A stretch of 64,000 bases of DNA. It comes from Nostoc sp. KVJ3 (lineage in GTDB: Bacteria; Cyanobacteriota; Cyanobacteriia; Cyanobacteriales; Nostocaceae). The stretch spans positions 558,001 to 622,000 of the forward strand of contig NZ_WWFG01000002.1 of NCBI RefSeq assembly GCF_026127265.1, in the 5' to 3' direction. The translations under genes and the position numbers were made by a program. Positions 55,189-63,139 of this stretch are shown piece after piece. Under the pieces are notes generated by a model. That model was given only the letters and a program-made list of their open reading frames with translations. It searched no databases and was not told where the DNA came from. Numbering within the stretch: the first letter of the stretch is position 1; each line of letters starts with the position of its first letter.

Positions 55189-55357
55189 TTAGAGGATGAA
55201 TGAACAAGTCCTCTTCTTGGTAGCAAAACATTCTAGATCCCCCTAAATCCCCGATAAATTGGGGGACTTTGACTCCGGTTCCCCCCTTAAAAGGGGGTTA
55301 GGGGGGATCTAAAAGTGCCTAAAGTCACAGCGAAATACTTGTTCATTCAACTTCTTA
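55189..55357. mobile_element. MITE-like element C, copy 2, 169 bp
   Basis: The left end TTAGAGGATGAATGAACAAG faces the right end read inversely as TAAGAAGTTGAATGAACAAG. Core GATCCCCCTAAATCCCC...GGGTTAGGGGGGATC and the subterminal AAAGTGCCTAAAGTCACAGC match copy 1 (12084-12296) in opposite orientation. Nothing else is recognised in 55227-55653 apart from a GCGATGCCTACGGCGG-type short repeat near 55617-55643. Confidence 0.6.
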
Positions 55358-55653
55358 GAGGTGAATATTCAAAACCTTATATAACTGAAAATCCCGGTAC
55401 AGGGAATTTTGCTTCCTTGAAGTTAGTGTTTAGCTTTGTGGCAAATGCGATCGCCCGCCCGAAAGCAAACTAGCACTCACATCGCAGTGCTGCATCAAAC
55501 GAACAAGCCCAGCCACAGCCTAAATTTTCCTCTAAGAAAAAACGTCAATGAGGAAATGTCGCAGCAATTACCACGAGAGACTATTGTATTCAGGTTTGAT
55601 ATCACCCAACAAATGAGCGATGCCTACGGCGGTAAACTACGCAAAATTAAAAG

Positions 55654-55735
55654 TGCGGATAAAAGGACTTGAACCTTCACTCCTTTCGGAACTAGAACCT
55701 AAATCTAGCGCGTCTGCCAATTTCGCCATATCCGC
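55654..55735 (-). tRNA. tRNA-Leu (anticodon UAG)
   Basis: An 82-nt class II tRNA with a long variable arm. Acceptor GCGGATA pairs with TATCCGC; D-arm GGCGAAATTGGCAGACGC; anticodon stem CTAGA/TCTAG with loop TTTAGGT, giving anticodon UAG; T-arm GGTTCAAGTCC. The 3' CCA is not encoded. It lies downstream of alr on the same strand. Confidence 0.95.
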
Positions 55736-55820
55736 ATCAGTCTACTATCGTACCATAAGAAATTATTTTTGGGAATAGGGCAAAGTAGCAGAATCATAAT
55801 GCCCAATGCCCAATGCCCCA

Positions 55821-57008
55821 TTACATAACTGCAACACGAGGCAGACGATGCTTAAACCCACAAAGAATTTCCCAAGAAATAGTGTTTAATTGTTCTGCCC
55901 AATCGTCTGCTGAAATTTCTTCTTTTCCCTGTTCCCCTAGTAAGGTGACTACTTCCCCTTCTTGGATATTGGGTATGGCACTCACATCCAGCATTAACTG
56001 ATCCATTGTAATTGTCCCAATTTGCGAGACTCGCTGACCGCGAATTAACACCTGCATTTTGTTAGAAAGACTGCGAGGAACACCGTCAGCATAGCCAATT
56101 CCCACGACGGCGAGGCGAAGTTCACGCGGGGCAATAAATTTATGCCCGTAGCTAACAGCTGTTCCTTTGGCAATTGTTTTAACTTGGGTAACTCGTGATT
56201 TGAGTTGCAAAACCGGCTTGAGATCGATCGCATTTTGTAAATGCGGGGCTGGGTAGAGTCCGTAAACAGCTAACCCGACTCGCACAATGTCGTAGTGCAA
56301 TGCCGGATCTGTAAGTGCAGCTGCTGAGTTTGCTAAATGCAAGCAAGGCACTTCAATTCCCATAGCTTTAATTTGAGCGATCGCTTCCTCAAATCGTCTA
56401 TGCTGTTCCTCCATTGCGGTAGTATCAGGATCGTCTGCTGTTGCCAAATGAGAATAAATACTGGCAATAGATAGATTTGGTAAGCGCTGCACTAATTGCA
56501 CAAATTCCCCAGCTTGCTGCCAATTAGTTCCTAACCTAGACATTCCCGTGTCTAATTTGATGTGTACGGGCACTGGAGAACCATGATTCATGGATTCTAG
56601 GATATCGGAAAATACCAAAGCTTGTTTAGGACTACAAAGTGTGGGTTGAAGATTCCAATGTGCGATCGCATGAATCTGTTCTGGTGTATGAGTTGCCCCT
56701 AAAATTAAAATGGGCGCTTCAATCCCCCCTTCTCGCAATTGAATAGCTTCTGGAACTGTAGCGACTCCCAGCCAACTAGCTCCCGATTGAATTACAGTTT
56801 GGGCGACTGTTACCGCACCATGTCCATAAGCATCAGCTTTTACTACTGCCATCAACTGGGTACGCGGCGATAAAAACTGTACCAATTGCTGTACGTTGTA
56901 CGACAACGCCCCTAAATCAATTTCTACCCAGGCTCGTTGCGAAAACCACGCGTAGGTGTCGCACTGCTGATTAGGAACTACACCAGGGATTTGTTTGCGA
57001 CTTAACAT
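55821..57008 (-). CDS. alr: Alanine racemase
   Basis: A 395-aa PLP-dependent racemase supplying D-alanine for peptidoglycan. Schiff-base Lys57 is in VVKADAYGHG; the barrel has IKLDTGMSRLG and IYSHLATADD; the C-terminal domain supplies the second catalytic base in AVSYGHKF (about 285). Length is normal. It ends about 85 bp before the tRNA-Leu gene (55735) on the same strand. Confidence 0.95.
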   Translation of the reverse strand: MLSRKQIPGVVPNQQCDTYAWFSQRAWVEIDLGALSYNVQQLVQFLSPRTQLMAVVKADAYGHGAVTVAQTVIQSGASWLGVATVPEAIQLREGGIEAPILILGATHTPEQIHAIAHWNLQPTLCSPKQALVFSDILESMNHGSPVPVHIKLDTGMSRLGTNWQQAGEFVQLVQRLPNLSIASIYSHLATADDPDTTAMEEQHRRFEEAIAQIKAMGIEVPCLHLANSAAALTDPALHYDIVRVGLAVYGLYPAPHLQNAIDLKPVLQLKSRVTQVKTIAKGTAVSYGHKFIAPRELRLAVVGIGYADGVPRSLSNKMQVLIRGQRVSQIGTITMDQLMLDVSAIPNIQEGEVVTLLGEQGKEEISADDWAEQLNTISWEILCGFKHRLPRVAVM

Positions 57009-57393
57009 TTGTACTGACTCCTATCTCACCACGGCTAAACTTTCAAGTTATCTATCTATACACGCTTCTAAAAGCGAGATCAGATTAAATAGGAAGTTTA
57101 ACCTTCATATTGGAATTGATACAAGATGTTGCGGCGCTGAAGTAAAAGTTAAGAGTTATGAGTGAGAAGTTAGGAGTAAATCTTATTTTCGCTGTGTTCT
57201 TCTCTACAAGACGCTGCGCCATTGGATTAGCCTAGGGGAAGCCTCTTTGTGTCAGGTGAAAAATTTTACTTCCAAACTCCAAACTCCAAACTCAATTTGC
57301 GAATTCTGCCAAAAGTATAATTTATTCTCATCTCCCTAGCAGGGTGTATTTGTGTTAACATTTATGTAAAGCTAATACCCTGAGCGCAGATAA

Positions 57394-57891
57394 ATGGGGA
57401 AGGTTTTAGTCTTAAACGCATCTTACGAACCTCTCAATATAACGAGTTGGAGGCGTGCTGTTGTTCTGTTAATCAAGGGCAAAGCAGAACGCGTAGAACA
57501 CAACGGTAAATTCTTGTACTCTGATTTTCCGTTACCGACTGTGATCCGGTTACGTCATTACGTCCGTGTTCCTTATAAAGAAATTCCTCTGACTCGCCGA
57601 AATATCTTGCACCGTGACGGTCATGCCTGTCAATACTGTGGTTATACAGGGGATGAGTTGACCCTAGACCACGTAATACCGCGATCGCGCGGCGGGGGAG
57701 ATACTTGGGAGAACATTGTGACAGCTTGTGTCCGTTGCAATGTGAAAAAAGGTAGTCGGACTCCTCATGAAGCCCACATGCCTTTACGCCATCCTCCCCG
57801 CCAACCTTATAGCAGTCTCTATTTCGAGGTCAGCAAACATCTTAAGAGTGGACTGCATACAGAGTGGCAAAAGTATGTTATAGGTCTTTGA
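57394..57891 (+). CDS. HNH endonuclease family protein
   Basis: A 165-aa protein. Zinc-binding CQYCG (79-83) and CVRCN (112-116) surround the HNH core LTLDHVIPRSRGG (Asp92-His93) and WENIVTAC. The N-terminal LNASYEPLNITSWRRAVVLLIKGKAE is typical of the stand-alone cyanobacterial HNH family. A DNA-cleaving or nicking role is predicted; the biological target is unknown. It is conserved and isolated, more like a chromosomal gene than an intron nuclease. Confidence 0.85.
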   Translation: MGKVLVLNASYEPLNITSWRRAVVLLIKGKAERVEHNGKFLYSDFPLPTVIRLRHYVRVPYKEIPLTRRNILHRDGHACQYCGYTGDELTLDHVIPRSRGGGDTWENIVTACVRCNVKKGSRTPHEAHMPLRHPPRQPYSSLYFEVSKHLKSGLHTEWQKYVIGL

Positions 57892-57967
57892 ACAAAAAAG
57901 TGAGGAGAAAAAAGAAATAGACAGCCTCTTGCTTTGGTACAGAAGCAATAACTTTAGTTATGGATTC

Positions 57968-58045
57968 AGGACTTACCCGTTAAAAACCTGAAACCTTGAT
58001 TCTAGCCTTTTTCGGGGGTTAAAGAATTTCTTCTGCGTATGTCCT
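57968..58045. repeat. Degenerate AGGACTTAC inverted repeat
   Basis: AGGACTTACCC (57968-57978) faces GCGTATGTCCT (58035-58045). It is in the 816-bp gap 57892-58707, the rest of which is AT-rich without a gene I can support; the 65-codon frame near 58132 shows no protein-like character. Confidence 0.4.
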
Positions 58046-58707
58046 AGTACAACAAGGCAAAAATAAAAAGAAAGAACGCTGATTTTGTAGGATGTCTAGC
58101 GATTTTTTTAAATGAGTAGCTTATTTCCTCTGTGACGTACTTAGTATTATTGAAAAATGGTGGCTGTAGTGCAACGAAGGCGATCGCAGCATTTTGTAGA
58201 CAGGTGCAATGCGTCAACTGCCCAAGCCTCTATAGGATTTCCTCTTTGCTTACCATTTTCGCTAAATTATGGGAATTTTCCAAGGCAATAGGAAACACGC
58301 ATTGTTCATTAAAGGTAATTGCTCAATAGTCACAATAGTGAGAATATTGAATATAAGGACATTTAAAATATCAAAGACTAATCCGAAAGTATTAAAATAG
58401 AAAGTATGCCCTAAGTCAGATAAAAATCCAGCTGATTCAATTTGCGGAAAACAAAAAAAGCTCCAAAAATAGGCTTATGCTGCCAGATCCAGCCCAATAT
58501 ACTAACTTTTTTATTTCAAGCACTCATACACCATCTAGGAAGATTTAGTTGATGCTGATGGTTGTTACTGACAAAAAATATACTTAGATGTATAGTGCAA
58601 TGTCTTGATATTTTTGCGAAGATCATAATTAATGTGGCTGAATTCAGTGAATTGCTGATAGTGGTATTTCTGAATTAAAGGAGCCTCACACTTAAAAAAA
58701 GTTCCCT

Positions 58708-59994
58708 ATGTACTTGAATTCTTCCGTTACTCAGTTTGAGAGTTTGTCATTGACCACAGAGCCAAACCCAGAGGAACCTGAAATCGAGAAAGCGCCCGTG
58801 GAAATTGTTGCATTTAAGAGCCCGTCATTACCGCCATCGGTAGGTGAAGGAGCTATCTATCTCAGTCACCGTGGTAATTCTCTGGCCCAACAAAAGTCAG
58901 AAGAACTGCAAAAAACCCTTCTGGCACACCGACACGATCGCCAATTGGTAATTCTGCAAGATTTTCCTGACCCTGATGCTCTTTCCTGCGCCTGGGCTTA
59001 CCAGTTAATTGCCCAGCAATATGATATCAAATGCGAAATCATTTATGCCGGCGCATTGAGCCATCAAGAAAATATTGCCTTGGTAAGGTTGACTAACTTA
59101 CCCATCCAACGCTGGACACCGCAAACCTTGAAAACCAAAGATTTGTCATGTTATCAAGGTTTTGTCTTAATTGATAACCAGGGAACCACATCACAGCTAC
59201 TATCATCGGTGCAGCAAGCTGGAATTCCCCTAGTAGTCCTCATCGACCATCATAGTATCCAAGGCGATCTGCACTCAGAGTTTGAGGATATCCGCCCTTA
59301 TGTAAGAGCAACAGCAACAATTTTTACTCAGTACCTGCAAACAGGATTACTAGCATTAGATAGCAGCATAAATCAACACGTAAAATGTGCCACTGCCTTG
59401 ATGCACGGCTTGCGATCGGATACAAATCGATTGATGCAAGCACAAGAAGAAGATTTTATGGCAGCAGCGTATTTAAGTCGATTTTATGATGCTCAACTGC
59501 TGAATGCTATTTTACAGGCGAACCGTTCTAAGCGGGTAATGGATGTGATTGAGCGATCGCTCAAAAATCGCATCGTCCAAAATAACTTTTCCATTGCTGG
59601 TGTCGGTTACTTACGCTACGAAGACCGTGATGCCATCCCCCAAGCAGCTGATTTTCTCGTCACCGAAGAAAACGTCCACACCGCAGTAGTTTATGGCATT
59701 GTTCACGATGAAGACGATGAACTAGAAATAGTCATCGGCTCCTTGAGAACTAGCAAACTTACCCTTGACCCCGATGAATTCATCAAAGAAGCCTTTGGAC
59801 AAGATAGTGCCGGGCGCTTTTTCGGTGGTGGAAGGACAAGCGCGGGCGGCTTTGAAATTCCGATGGGCTTCTTATCTGGCAGCAACGAAAATTCTGCTTA
59901 TGCGAAAATGAAATGGGAAGTATTTGACGCTCAAATTAAGCAAAAACTGCTGAGGTTAGTTAATCCAAGAGATAACCCGATTCAGTCAGAGTAG
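58708..59994 (+). CDS. DHH-family phosphoesterase (NrnA-like)
   Basis: A 428-aa protein. DHH motifs: QDFPDPDALSCAWA (87-100; metal-binding Asp pair), VLIDNQG (about 153) and VVLIDHHSIQGDL (about 175). The C-terminal DHHA1 domain ends with GRFFGGGRTSAGGFEIPMGF, the substrate-binding motif. The N-terminal 60 residues are an extension with no recognised domain. Enzymes of this family degrade short oligoribonucleotides, pAp or cyclic-dinucleotide products; the exact substrate is not given by sequence. Confidence 0.85.
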   Translation: MYLNSSVTQFESLSLTTEPNPEEPEIEKAPVEIVAFKSPSLPPSVGEGAIYLSHRGNSLAQQKSEELQKTLLAHRHDRQLVILQDFPDPDALSCAWAYQLIAQQYDIKCEIIYAGALSHQENIALVRLTNLPIQRWTPQTLKTKDLSCYQGFVLIDNQGTTSQLLSSVQQAGIPLVVLIDHHSIQGDLHSEFEDIRPYVRATATIFTQYLQTGLLALDSSINQHVKCATALMHGLRSDTNRLMQAQEEDFMAAAYLSRFYDAQLLNAILQANRSKRVMDVIERSLKNRIVQNNFSIAGVGYLRYEDRDAIPQAADFLVTEENVHTAVVYGIVHDEDDELEIVIGSLRTSKLTLDPDEFIKEAFGQDSAGRFFGGGRTSAGGFEIPMGFLSGSNENSAYAKMKWEVFDAQIKQKLLRLVNPRDNPIQSE

Positions 59995-60090
59995 AGGGGG
60001 ATTAAGGAGATGGGGAGAACTCCTAACTCATACAGCAGTCAAAGTGTTTGGTCAGATAGCATCCCTAAGTCATTCGTGATAAACATATTT

Positions 60091-60113
60091 CCCGACTTTT
60101 TATAAAAGTCGGG
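60091..60113 (+). terminator. Rho-independent terminator after DHH gene
   Basis: CCCGACTTTT / AAAAGTCGGG is a perfect stem with a short loop, followed by AATTTTGGTTTTTTC. It is located about 100 bp after the DHH stop. Confidence 0.75.
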
Positions 60114-60191
60114 AATTTTGGTTTTTTCACAGAGGCTGAACAGATTAAGGATGTAATTCGTGCTTAATATTATTTGTAAAAGAAGAATCCC

Positions 60192-60683
60192 ATGAAGATT
60201 ATAGAACTGCAAATGTTACAAACTCTGTATGAGCAAGATTTTTATGCTTGGGTAGAGCAGACAGCAGAGCTTTTGCGATGTCTACGACGGGCTACGCCTA
60301 CGCACCAGTGGGACACCCTAGATTTAGAAAACTTAATTGAGGAAGTAGTGGACTTGGGTAAGAGTCAACAACGGGCGTTGCAAAGTGCGTTGCGGTTGGT
60401 ATTGTCGCATTTGTTGAAATGGAAGTATCAATCCGAACATCGTAGTCACAGTTGGCAAGTGACCATTACCCGTGAGCGACTGAATCTAGATGAATTGCTA
60501 CAAGAAAGTCCTAGCTTGCAGCGTTTTTTAAATGATGCCGAGTGGATAAATACTACCTATCAAAGAGCGCGGCGAGAGGCAATAGTGGAAACAAGTTTAT
60601 CAGAAGATAACTTTGCGATCGCTTGTCCGTTTTCTGTTGATGAGATTTTAGACTTAGACTTTTATCCTAACGTTGAGGAATAA
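60192..60683 (+). CDS. DUF29-family protein with repeat-derived insertion
   Basis: A 163-aa protein with the DUF29 pattern: YEQDFYAWVEQTAELLR, then LDLENLIEEVVDLGKSQQRAL, LSHLLKWKYQ, HRSHSWQVTI and SPSLQRF. Between the first two blocks, residues about 28-38 are encoded by a 30-bp copy of a Nostoc short repeat (60275-60304), absent from normal family members. DUF29 proteins are abundant in cyanobacteria and of unknown function. Confidence 0.75.
   Translation: MKIIELQMLQTLYEQDFYAWVEQTAELLRCLRRATPTHQWDTLDLENLIEEVVDLGKSQQRALQSALRLVLSHLLKWKYQSEHRSHSWQVTITRERLNLDELLQESPSLQRFLNDAEWINTTYQRARREAIVETSLSEDNFAIACPFSVDEILDLDFYPNVEE
60275..60304 (+). repeat. 30-bp Nostoc repeat inserted in DUF29 gene
   Basis: GCGATGTCTACGACGGGCTA... 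followed by CGCCTACGCA. A related unit is at 55617-55643 (GCGATGCCTACGGCGG...). Its length of 30 bp keeps the reading frame. Confidence 0.6.
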
Positions 60684-60788
60684 CCATATAGAATTTTTGT
60701 ATAAGTGTAGATATGCTCAATATGATGAGTAATCATCTGTGAAAATTGCTGTAACTTTGTTAACTAATTATAAAGATATGCACTTGGG

Positions 60789-61193
60789 ATGCGAATAATA
60801 CCTTTTGAATTTGTCATTCCCAGACGACCTGTTTCGTTACAGACAAAGAAAAAAGAAAACCTTCAGGCATGAAAGAATTTTGTGCGCGTTGAAGCTCAAA
60901 AACTTTGGAAAGATCGCAGGGTCATTAAACAAGGTGATTTACAACTGACGCTAGTTTATCTTTGTGATGATTTTCCCGCTGATACCGATAATATTATCAA
61001 GCCGATTCAGGATGCACTTGTAGGCTTAGTTTTTGAAGATGATAGTTTGGTATCAGACGTAGAAAGCCATCGTCGGTTTATGTCTGACCCAATTGAGATT
61101 AAAAGTCTACCTTCCTTATTACAGCGTGCTGTCATCACAGGTCAAGAGTGTGTTTATGTAAAAGTAAGTGAATCTCAACCATTGGAAAAATAA
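60789..61193 (+). pseudogene. RusA-like Holliday-junction resolvase gene with internal stop
   Basis: Translating from ATG 60789 gives MRIIPFEFVIPRRPVSLQTK... to ENLQA, then TGA (60870-60872), then in the same frame KNFVRVEAQKLWK... and DFPADTDNIIKPIQDALVGLVFEDDSLV, which holds the conserved Asp residues of RusA (DNIIK, DSLV). The stop sits where the family often has Trp (TGG to TGA fits). A shorter product from GTG 60882 (103 aa) would keep the catalytic region but lose the N-terminal strand. The stop of this gene is 2 bp before the next ATG, so they form one transcription unit. Confidence 0.75.
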
Positions 61194-61195
61194 TT

Positions 61196-62230
61196 ATGAC
61201 TAACAATACTAAAATTCTATATGATGAAAAAGTGAAATCTCTGGCAGAGAAGTATGAAAGTCAAGGATTTCATGTTTTAACTGAACTCAAAACAGATGAA
61301 TTACCATTTGATTTGGGTAACTACCAGCCAGATTTAATTGCTATTAAAGACGGTTTGGGTTTGGTAATTGAAGTAAAAAACAGCCTCAAGCGTCTGTCGG
61401 TTGATCGTTTACAAGCTTTAGCAGAGGAAGTTAGTACGCATCCAGGTTGGCATTTTTTATTGGTAACGCTTGAAGATATAGAAGCCAAGTCATTACCTGG
61501 AACATCCGAACAATTTCCTTCATGGCAAGAGCTAACCGATCGGTTTATCCAAGCACATAAGCTGATTGAAAATGATGAAATTGAGCCTGGTTTTATTTTT
61601 ATGTGGAGTATATTTGAGGGGGCTTTAAGAAAGCGAGCAGTCGATGTGTCAATTCCTATTGAACGTTTCCCCGTTATAGGATTACTAAGACATCTGTACT
61701 CCTTTGGAGAGTTATCAATCTCTCAATTTGACCTTGCTCAAGCCTGTTTTGAAGTTTGGAATCGTCTTGCTCACGGATATATTGAAAACCTAAATTTGCC
61801 AGTTGTACATAATTTTGACAATTTGGTTCGTGAATTGTTAGCGGAATGGAAAGTCAAATTCGATATTAGTCAAGTTTCATCAGAGAATCTAGTTGCTTTT
61901 CGTGCCTGGTTTGCCGAATTCGATGCAGCAGACTGGGATAAACGACAAAAATTATGGCAAAATTTAATCAATAAAAGGCTTTTTTTAGCACTAGGAAATG
62001 AGGAACTAAAGAAAGAATTAAACGTAAACGACGAACAGCTTATAAATGTCAAATGCGATATTAGTCAACTTTCACCAGAGGATCTCGCCGCATTTCGTAC
62101 CTGGTTTGCAGAATTCGATGCAGCAGCCTGGGATAAACAGATTGAAGAAGATGTCGCTGCTGGTCGGTTAGATGTATTGGCACAGAAAGCACTCAAACAT
62201 CTTCGAGAAGGGCGTTGTACTGACCTGTGA
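61196..62230 (+). CDS. PD-(D/E)XK nuclease-like protein fused to duplicated antitoxin-like module
   Basis: A 344-aa protein. Residues about 8-105 resemble a restriction-endonuclease-like fold with catalytic triad candidates Asp46 (QPDLIAI) and Glu59-x-Lys61 (VIEVK). Residues 110-220 are helical (WSIFEGALRKRAV, FEVWNRLAHGYI), resembling REase-associated domains. Two related modules follow: 221-249 (KFDISQVSSENLVAFRAWF...) and 286-344 (KCDISQLSPEDLAAFRTWF... ending LREGRCTDL). The second is a near-complete RelE/ParE-partner antitoxin. The GTGA overlap with the toxin gene downstream supports that origin. Fusion or internal initiation of the antitoxin are both possible. Confidence 0.7.
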   Translation: MTNNTKILYDEKVKSLAEKYESQGFHVLTELKTDELPFDLGNYQPDLIAIKDGLGLVIEVKNSLKRLSVDRLQALAEEVSTHPGWHFLLVTLEDIEAKSLPGTSEQFPSWQELTDRFIQAHKLIENDEIEPGFIFMWSIFEGALRKRAVDVSIPIERFPVIGLLRHLYSFGELSISQFDLAQACFEVWNRLAHGYIENLNLPVVHNFDNLVRELLAEWKVKFDISQVSSENLVAFRAWFAEFDAADWDKRQKLWQNLINKRLFLALGNEELKKELNVNDEQLINVKCDISQLSPEDLAAFRTWFAEFDAAAWDKQIEEDVAAGRLDVLAQKALKHLREGRCTDL

Positions 62231-62484
62231 AACATCGAGCAACCCCTGATTTTGGTATTACTATCGCCAGTTACCAATTGATATCCAAGAGCTTGCTGAT
62301 CGATGTTACGAGTTTCTTCGGGAAGATCCCAAATATCCATCATTGCATTTCAAAAAAGTCGGTCAGTTTTGGTCAGTGCGTATTGGTATATATTATCGGG
62401 CGCTTGCTGTAAAAGAAGATGATAATTTTGTATGGTTTGATTGGATCGCATCCAGAGTATGACAGATTGCTAAGTGGTGGATAG
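62227..62484 (+). pseudogene. RelE/ParE-like toxin gene, two frameshifts
   Basis: GTG 62227 overlaps the stop of the antitoxin-fusion gene (GTGA). The product starts MKHRATPDF, but the expected continuation is read only after a 1-nt shift near 62253 (YYRQLPIDIQELADRCYEF..., FKKVGQFWSVRIGIYYRALAVKEDD), and the ending IGSHPEYDRLLSGG only after a second 2-nt shift near 62438. Total loss is 3 nt relative to an intact 87-codon reading. The family (plasmid-stabilisation type mRNA-interferase fold) is clear from the middle part. Inactive as sequenced. Confidence 0.75.
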
Positions 62485-62536
62485 CGTTCTAACATTGCAT
62501 AAGAGCAGCCTAACCGATCACTAAGTAATACAAAAT

Positions 62537-63031
62537 ATGGAACTATACTTAATTCGTCATGGTATCGCCGAAGAACAGGGATTAGGCATCAAGGATGAGG
62601 AACGCAGCCTAACCAAAGAAGGAAGGCAAAAAACTGAGAAAGTTGCCCAAAAACTTGTTAAATTAGGTTTAAACTTTGATTTAATTCTCACCAGCCCCTT
62701 AGTGCGGGCCCGGCAAACGGCTGAAATCCTTATAGAAGAAAAACTAAGCCCCAAGTTAGAGGAATCAAGCCACCTCGCCCCAGATGGTGAAATTTCTAGT
62801 TGGCTTAAAGACTGGTTAGAACCGAGAAATTATTCCGAAAATACCCAACTGGCGCTGGTTGGACACGAACCTGGTTTAAGCAATTGGGCAGAAATTTTCC
62901 TGTGGGGAGAAGTCAAAGAAAGCTTAGTCTTGAAAAAAGCAGGTATGATTGGGATAAAACTACCAGAAACAGGTTCTCCTCTGGGTCGGAGTCAGATGTT
63001 TTGGTTGACACCACCCAAGTACCTGCTATAA
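62537..63031 (+). CDS. sixA: Phosphohistidine phosphatase SixA
   Basis: A 164-aa histidine phosphatase: LIRHGIAEE with the nucleophile His8, SPLVRARQTAEIL, and ALVGHEPGLSNW with the second His. SixA removes phosphate from HPt-domain histidines; this genome segment carries many HPt phosphorelay kinases that could be substrates. Length is normal. The gene stands alone. Confidence 0.9.
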   Translation: MELYLIRHGIAEEQGLGIKDEERSLTKEGRQKTEKVAQKLVKLGLNFDLILTSPLVRARQTAEILIEEKLSPKLEESSHLAPDGEISSWLKDWLEPRNYSENTQLALVGHEPGLSNWAEIFLWGEVKESLVLKKAGMIGIKLPETGSPLGRSQMFWLTPPKYLL

Positions 63032-63139
63032 CAGTTTTTCAACATTTTCGATTGTTGTTAGAACCGCTACTGTTATGGCGACAATAAATTTCTGGTAAGT
63101 TAGCTTGATCAGATATTTCAAAAAGCAAATGGTGGTGCC

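Noticed and set aside
55436..55672. 78-codon plus-strand frame ending in the tRNA-Leu
   Set aside because: It overlaps the tRNA on the opposite strand and contains a Nostoc short repeat; at best a remnant beginning at the ATG near 55557, but no family is recognised.
57394..57891. HNH protein as a homing endonuclease or part of a retroelement
   Set aside because: There is no intron or reverse transcriptase around it, and the sequence is that of the conserved stand-alone cyanobacterial HNH family.
58132..58329. 65-codon plus-strand frame in the gap before the DHH gene
   Set aside because: Cys-rich without domain logic, no ribosome-binding site, and in an AT-rich non-coding stretch.
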